A DNA stretch of 64,000 nucleotides from Archangium lansingense (GTDB lineage Bacteria; Myxococcota; Myxococcia; Myxococcales; Myxococcaceae). Below are positions 59,681 through 64,000 of the stretch, one piece after another (position 1 is the stretch's first letter; each line of letters opens with the position of its first letter). The notes under the pieces are model-generated. The model saw only the letters and a list, made by a program, of their open reading frames with translations, made no database searches and had not been told where the DNA came from. Position numbers and translations under genes: made by a program. Where the stretch lies: NCBI RefSeq assembly GCF_026626635.1, contig NZ_JAPNKA010000001.1, positions 6,944,001 to 7,008,000 on the forward strand, given 5' to 3'.

Positions 59681-61484
59681 CGGGCTGCGGCGCCTCGTCC
59701 CCTGGGGCCAACTCTCCCCTGCCCTCGGCGGCTCGCAGCGGGAGCTGAACGGTGAAGGTGGCGCCCTGCCCCGGTGTGCTCTCGGCCACCACCTCCCCGC
59801 CCAGCGAGCGCACCACGTACCGGGTGAGGAACAGCCCCAGACCCATGCCCCCATAGTGCCGGTCCGACACACCCCGCGAGAAGCGATCGAAGATGTGCGG
59901 AAGCTGCTCCGATGCAATGCCGATCCCCTCGTCTCGCACCGTCAGCCGCGCCAGGCGCCCCTCCGCCTCCACGCGGAGGAGTACAGGCTGTCCCGGGCCA
60001 AACTTGAGGGCATTGGAGAGGAGGCTCGACACCACCTGCTCCAACCGGCGTGCATCCCACCGCCCCACCACCGGCACCGCCGCGTCCACCTCCAGGGCGC
60101 ACCCCGCCCTCAGCGCCACCGGCTCGAAGCGCCGAGCCACCTCGCGCACCAACGCCGCCAGGTCCACGTCCTCCAGGCGCAGCATCAGCCTGCCCGTCCC
60201 CAGGTGGCTGGCATCCAGCAGATCGTCGATGAGCCGCGTCATCCGCTGCACCTGCTGCTGTCCCGACACCACCCGCGCCTCCACCCGGCGGGCAAAGGGC
60301 AGCTCCGGGTAGGCCCGCGCCTCGCGCAGCAGCACTTGCAGCTTCAGACTCAACGGCGTGAGCGGCGTGCGCAGCTCGTGGCTGGCCACCGAGAGGAACT
60401 CCTCCCGCAGCCGCAGCGCCTCCTGCGCCTCGGCCAGCAGCAGCGCCCGCTCCTCCTCCAGCGCCTTCCTCCGGTTGATGTCCTCGATGGCCGCGAGGAC
60501 GTACAGGGGCCTGCCCTCGTCATCGCGCACCAGCGACGCGGAGAGGTCCGCCCACACCACCGAGCCCCCTTTGCGCAGGTAGCGCTTCTCGCACGAGAGG
60601 GAGGAGATCTCTCCGGCCATCAGCCGGCGCACGTTCGCGGCGTCCCGCGCGCGGTCCTCCGGGTGGGTAAAGTCCACGAAGCGCTGCCCGAGCAGATCCT
60701 TCGCGCTGTAGCCGAGGATGTCGCAGAAGCGCTGGTTGAGCAGCAACCAGCGCCCATCCAGCGCCACCTGGGCGAGCCCCACCGCCGCCTGGTTGAAGGT
60801 GGCGCGAAAGCGGGCCTCGCTGCGCTGCACCTCCTCCTCGGCCCGCCGGTGCCGGCGCAGGCTGCGCACCAGCAGCCCCCCGCAGGCGCCAGCGGCCAGG
60901 ATCGCGCCGAGCATGGCCATCCCCAACCGGGTGACGGCGCGCAACCGGGTCCGCTCCTGCTGGCGGACGGCCTCCTGGAGCGATTCCTCCTGGAGCGCCA
61001 TCAGCCGGGCGAGCTCCTCATCCAGCCCCACCCTCAAGGGGCGAAGCTCCATCTCGAACTGGAGCTTCAAGTCCTCGACCCGAGCCCCCTGCTCTCGCCG
61101 GGCCACGATGTGGTCCATGAGCGCCTGGATGGCATGTTGGCGCTCGCGGATGCGGGCCAATACCGCCCGCGCGTCCTTCACGGTGAGGGTCTCCTCGAGC
61201 TGCCTCAGCCGCACATCCCACTCCTGGCGGGTCTCCTCCAGCTCACGGAAGATGTGCGGCTCCGGCGAGAGCAACCAGGAGCGCGCATACCGGGCGCGCC
61301 GCTCGCTCAGAAACAGCAGGTGTTGCACCGCCTCCAGGTCGGCGGCTTCCTGCACCAGGGCCACGCCCTGCTCCTGGGTGACCGAGCGCAGCGTCAGCAC
61401 CGAGGCGAACCCCACACCCAGCGCGAGCAAGATGGCCACCCACAGGGCCCCGACCAGCCCCCCGGAGAAGAAGGACGCTCTCAT
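59676..61484 (-). CDS. membrane sensor histidine kinase with CHASE3-like and PAS domains
   Basis: A 602-residue sensor kinase. Two membrane helices (about residues 8-30 and 185-205) enclose a four-helix periplasmic sensor resembling CHASE3. Then comes a PAS domain (about 220-345; FRATFNQAAVGLAQVALDG, YVLAAIEDINRRKALEEE), HisKA with the phospho-accepting His369 in SVASHELRTPLTP, and HATPase with NALKFG, DEGIGIASEQLP and GGMGLGLFLTR. The ATG at 61484 was chosen over the frame opening at 61589 because GAGGGG precedes it and the membrane helix follows. No response regulator is adjacent. Confidence 0.9.
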   Translation of the reverse strand: MRASFFSGGLVGALWVAILLALGVGFASVLTLRSVTQEQGVALVQEAADLEAVQHLLFLSERRARYARSWLLSPEPHIFRELEETRQEWDVRLRQLEETLTVKDARAVLARIRERQHAIQALMDHIVARREQGARVEDLKLQFEMELRPLRVGLDEELARLMALQEESLQEAVRQQERTRLRAVTRLGMAMLGAILAAGACGGLLVRSLRRHRRAEEEVQRSEARFRATFNQAAVGLAQVALDGRWLLLNQRFCDILGYSAKDLLGQRFVDFTHPEDRARDAANVRRLMAGEISSLSCEKRYLRKGGSVVWADLSASLVRDDEGRPLYVLAAIEDINRRKALEEERALLLAEAQEALRLREEFLSVASHELRTPLTPLSLKLQVLLREARAYPELPFARRVEARVVSGQQQVQRMTRLIDDLLDASHLGTGRLMLRLEDVDLAALVREVARRFEPVALRAGCALEVDAAVPVVGRWDARRLEQVVSSLLSNALKFGPGQPVLLRVEAEGRLARLTVRDEGIGIASEQLPHIFDRFSRGVSDRHYGGMGLGLFLTRYVVRSLGGEVVAESTPGQGATFTVQLPLRAAEGRGELAPGDEAPQPV

Positions 61485-61684
61485 CCGGCCGCCCCTCGTC
61501 CCGGGCCGAGGCACCTGAACCCGCGCGTCACCGAGAACGGGCGCACACGAGACAACCGGCTGTCCGTTGCTCCCGCCATCGTGTTGCACCTCCCGTGTCC
61601 GGAGGCATGCACACGCCCCGTACCTGGGTGCAAGTCACGACCGGGAGGACCAGCGTCCAGGAGACAGAAGCCCGGGGCCGCGCT

Positions 61685-62206
61685 TCAGCGCCGCAGGAGT
61701 TTTTCCACCGCCCGCGACGTGTCCGTGTGGCCGGCCATGCCCTGCCACGCGCCGGCTACCTGCCCCTCCTTGTCCAGCAGGAAGGTGCAGGGCAGCGAGG
61801 GAATGAGCCCGAAGGCGCTGCGCCCCTGCTGCATGGGCTCGTCGGACACGAGCACCGGGAAGTTGAGCGCGTACTGGTCCGCGAAGGGCGCCAGCATCTT
61901 GGCCCCGTCCAGATCCAGGCCCACCAGCACCACCTGGAAGCCCTGGCGGCCGTACTCCTTCTGGAGGGCCTCCAGCGTGGGCAGCTCCGCCAGGCACGGG
62001 AAGCACCAGGTGGCGAAGAAGGACACCAGCACCACGCGCCCGGGCAGCCGGTTCCAGTCCAGGGGCGTGGGCCCCACCGAGGGCAGCATCAGGGCCCTCA
62101 GGTACGGGGAGACTCCCGAGCCGCTCTCGGGCAGCTCGGGCACCGTGCGGCACCCGGCCAGCGCCAGCACCAGGGCGCACCCCACCGCCAGGGCCGTGCG
62201 CCTCAT
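61685..62206 (-). CDS. TlpA/ResA-type thioredoxin-like lipoprotein
   Basis: A 173-residue protein with a lipoprotein signal (LAVGCALVLALAGC) and a thioredoxin fold. The redox motif is WCFPC in FFATWCFPCLAELPTL (about residues 60-76), followed by VVLVGLDLDG and the cis-Pro region LPCTFLLDKEG. It probably reduces disulfides or delivers thiols in the periplasm, for example in cytochrome c maturation. The start at 62206 overlaps the stop of the Fur-family gene (ATGA), so the two are an operon. Confidence 0.88.
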   Translation of the reverse strand: MRRTALAVGCALVLALAGCRTVPELPESGSGVSPYLRALMLPSVGPTPLDWNRLPGRVVLVSFFATWCFPCLAELPTLEALQKEYGRQGFQVVLVGLDLDGAKMLAPFADQYALNFPVLVSDEPMQQGRSAFGLIPSLPCTFLLDKEGQVAGAWQGMAGHTDTSRAVEKLLRR

Positions 62207-62658
62207 GCCTCGCTCTTGGCCACGCCACTCCGCTGGCAGTTCCGGCACAGTCCGTACAGCTCCATCTTGTGCGATGTCACCGTGAAGCCGTGCTTGCGCG
62301 CCACCGCCTCCTGCATCTGCTCGATGCGGTCATCCTCGAACTCGACGATGGTGCCGCAGTGGGTGCAGATGAGGTGATCATGGTGGTGGCGGCCGGCCGC
62401 CGCCTCGTAGCGCGTCTGCCCGTCGCCGAAGTTGCGCGCATGGGCCAGACCGCACTCGTTGAGCAGCTTCATCGTCCGGTACACCGTGGCCACCGAGACC
62501 CGGGTGTCCTGCTCGCGCACCTTGTTCCACAACTCCTCGACGGACAGGTGACCGCCCGTAGAGAAGAAGGTATCGATGATGAGGCTGCGCTGACGCGTGC
62601 TCTTGAGCCCGTGCTGCGCCATGTACCGCTGGAGCACCTCGTCCATGTTCTGATTCAC
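62203..62658 (-). CDS. Fur-family metal- or peroxide-responsive repressor
   Basis: A 151-residue Fur-family regulator. The N-terminal winged helix includes KSTRQRSLIIDTFFS and VSVATVYRTMKLLNECGL; the metal-binding hinge includes HHHDHLICTHCGTIVEFED; a second CxxC (CRNC) near the C-terminus makes a structural zinc site. The subclass (Fur, PerR, Zur) cannot be settled; the HHHDH pattern is common in Fur/PerR. The GTG at 62658 was chosen because AGGAGGG lies four bases before it; the frame continues upstream to 62757 with no such site. It is co-transcribed with the thioredoxin-like lipoprotein gene. Confidence 0.9.
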   Translation of the reverse strand: MNQNMDEVLQRYMAQHGLKSTRQRSLIIDTFFSTGGHLSVEELWNKVREQDTRVSVATVYRTMKLLNECGLAHARNFGDGQTRYEAAAGRHHHDHLICTHCGTIVEFEDDRIEQMQEAVARKHGFTVTSHKMELYGLCRNCQRSGVAKSEA

Positions 62659-62805
62659 GGCCCTCCTGCCTCCCGAGCCACCTTCATGGCCCACGCACCC
62701 TTGAGTGTCCACCGGCCGAACGGTAATGGCCCCTGGCCCGCCCTTCGGGTGTGACACCGACTTGCATCATTCTCTGGCTGTTTAGATTGGGGCCCGTTGG
62801 ATTCA

Positions 62806-62834
62806 TTGACACCCGTCTGCCAGCAAAGATAGAG
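62806..62834 (+). promoter_or_regulatory. possible sigma-70-type promoter for the gene at 62874
   Basis: TTGACA (62806-62811), a 17-base spacer and ATAGAG (62829-62834) precede the plus-strand gene at 62874. The -35 is perfect and the -10 weak. A CTCGTAAACGAG palindrome (62844-62855) lies just downstream and might be an operator. Confidence 0.4.
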
Positions 62835-62873
62835 GCACCCAGCCTCGTAAACGAGCATTTTTCCGCAACTTTC

Positions 62874-64000
62874 ATGAACAGTCACTGGCAGAGACAGCGG
62901 CAACCCGATGACGTGCCCACCCCGGTGGCAGTAGCCGTCTCCGACTACTGCAGGCGAGCCAAGGCTCCCGCAACCCCCACCGAGGTCCGCGAAGCGCTCG
63001 CCCTGCTGTCCGAGGCCGACGACTTCCGGGTACGTACCTTGACCGACACCGAGCCGGCGGCCACGCCGCTTGGCCCCTTCGCGGTGGTGGACGTGCTCAA
63101 GGGCACGGCTCCCGAGCTCGCCGCGACGCGGCAGGGGTGCGGTTTCTACGACGTGGTGCAGGAGCTGGCCCGGGTGCACGAGGAGAAGCGGCCGCCCGCT
63201 CTCCCTCCCTCCCCCGAGGTCCCCACCTTCGCCACGCCCACCTTCCAGGCAGGCGTGCCGGCCCCCGTGCCCGCGAAGCCGGAGAAGGCGCCCAGGTCCA
63301 AGGGTGAGACGGTCCAGGCGCGGATCGCCCCCCGCAAGCGCACCGCCGCCGAGGCGGTCCCGCCCGAGTTCGAGGAGGGGGAGGAGACGTCGACCTTCCT
63401 CAAGCGCGACCTGCCCAAGCCGCGCGGCCGCTTTACCCGCCTGGAGGCTCCCAAGACGAGCTACCAGGAGCTGACTCGCACGTCGGGCAAGGAGCTGGTG
63501 GAGGCGGCGATGGGCTCGAATGAGCACCGCTTCGCCCTGCTCAACTCCCTGGCTCAGCAGTACAACGGCAGCCGAGGGGACCTGACGCTGCAGGAGCTGG
63601 AAGGAGTGCTGATGGCTCACGGGTTGATGGAGGCCATGGAGAACCGCGAACGCACGGCCATCCTCAGTGCCTTCACCGACAACCGCGGAGCCACTGGCCG
63701 GGTTGCCTGGGCGCTGGGCCTCAGCCCCTCCGAGCTGCGTCAGCTCGAGGCCAAGGTCGGCATTTCCCGGGAGGTCGAGGATCTGCGCGAGCGCTTCCGC
63801 CGCGAGGCCCTCTCCGCGCGCAACCTGACCCAACGGTTGGATCTGCTGGGGCGGGAGAAGTACCTGGTGGACCTGGGAATCAAGAAGCGTTTCACGGACA
63901 TGCTCCGCAGGGAGCTCGAGGTGCTGGTGCGCGACGAGCTTCCGGAGGCGAAGACGCTCGCCGAGCTCGCGGAGGTGGTGGCCCGCAAGCACGGCGCCCC
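62874..64000 (+). CDS. Fis-like helix-turn-helix regulatory protein (3' end outside window)
   Basis: The frame is open from the ATG at 62874 to the window edge, at least 375 residues. The N-terminal 100 residues form an unrecognised alpha/beta region (ALALLSEADDFRVRTLTDTE, GCGFYDVVQELARVHEEK). A long Pro/Lys-rich linker follows (about 105-195). Residues about 215-300 are helical and end in a Fis/NtrC-type helix-turn-helix-like stretch (GATGRVAWALGLSPSELRQL). More helices continue to the edge. No receiver or sigma-54 AAA domain is seen in this part. I read it as a transcription regulator of unknown target. It is divergent from the Fur-family gene across about 215 bases. Confidence 0.7.
   Translation, partial: MNSHWQRQRQPDDVPTPVAVAVSDYCRRAKAPATPTEVREALALLSEADDFRVRTLTDTEPAATPLGPFAVVDVLKGTAPELAATRQGCGFYDVVQELARVHEEKRPPALPPSPEVPTFATPTFQAGVPAPVPAKPEKAPRSKGETVQARIAPRKRTAAEAVPPEFEEGEETSTFLKRDLPKPRGRFTRLEAPKTSYQELTRTSGKELVEAAMGSNEHRFALLNSLAQQYNGSRGDLTLQELEGVLMAHGLMEAMENRERTAILSAFTDNRGATGRVAWALGLSPSELRQLEAKVGISREVEDLRERFRREALSARNLTQRLDLLGREKYLVDLGIKKRFTDMLRRELEVLVRDELPEAKTLAELAEVVARKHGA

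Noticed and set aside
59601..62285. An 894-residue plus-strand open frame
   Set aside because: Antisense to the PAS histidine kinase and the thioredoxin-like gene, with no recognisable domain.
62655..63992. A 445-residue minus-strand open frame at the window end
   Set aside because: Antisense to the Fis-like gene, which has a continuous plus frame with sensible composition and a plausible promoter.

Overview
This window looks like a chromosomal segment of a myxobacterium, most likely from the Cystobacterineae (Archangium, Cystobacter or Hyalangium type). The base composition is very GC-rich with strong G/C bias at third codon positions. The signalling load is heavy: a Ser/Thr kinase fused to an ATPase/TPR relay, a pseudokinase, two hybrid-sensor histidine kinases, a GGDEF protein and a Fis-type regulator. 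One secreted protein carries a MYXO-CTERM-like C-terminus, and an NRPS operon is present. No rRNA, tRNA, CRISPR array or transposase was recognised. The first and last genes run off the window.

Layout. 0-8 kb: a truncated kinase/AAA/TPR regulator on the minus strand, then a plus-strand operon for a Tat-exported molybdenum aldehyde oxidoreductase of the PaoABC/YagTSR type plus a small Cys-containing protein. 8-16.5 kb: an RluA-type pseudouridine synthase, an active/inactive pair of M16 proteases, two tandem near-duplicate cytochromes P450, and a membrane protein fused to a spermidine-synthase-like domain. 16.5-23 kb: a GAF-PAS histidine kinase divergent from a BlaI-type repressor. The repressor overlaps a BlaR1-like M56 protease whose extracytoplasmic part is a lytic transglycosylase domain, and an LptD homologue follows. 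23-25 kb: a Septu-type defence pair (PtuA ATPase, PtuB HNH nuclease). 25-36.5 kb: trehalase, secreted and membrane proteins of unknown function, two divergent heparin-lyase-like paralogues forming a large inverted repeat, a polysaccharide deacetylase, and a zinc ribbon/pseudokinase/response regulator operon. 36.6-38.3 kb: a HAD 5'-nucleotidase.

38.5-54.6 kb is the most interesting block. Eight plus-strand genes, mostly with overlapping start/stop codons, encode two outer-membrane-type proteins, an M28 peptidase lipoprotein, an ATP-grasp-like ligase, an MFS exporter, two tandem paralogues that join a GNAT/Fem-like acyltransferase to an AlaRS-type C-Ala/DHHA1 tRNA-binding domain, and an NRPS. 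The NRPS order is C-A-T-A-T-C-TE, with no condensation domain between the two A-T pairs and no carrier domain before the thioesterase. My hypothesis is that the GNAT-DHHA1 proteins use aminoacyl-tRNA and supply or replace bond-forming steps the NRPS lacks. Hand-read A-domain codes suggest Ser then Ala.

54.6-64 kb: a SnoaL-like protein, a secreted protein with two pilin-like repeats, an RsmJ-like methyltransferase, FtsB next to a GGDEF protein, a PAS histidine kinase, a TlpA-type lipoprotein behind a Fur-family repressor, and a truncated Fis-like regulator. A short palindromic repeat (CCCTCACCCC-NN-CCCTCTCCC-AGA-GGGAGAGGG) occurs at least four times, once in frame inside the NRPS and once as the last codons and stop of the pseudouridine synthase gene.
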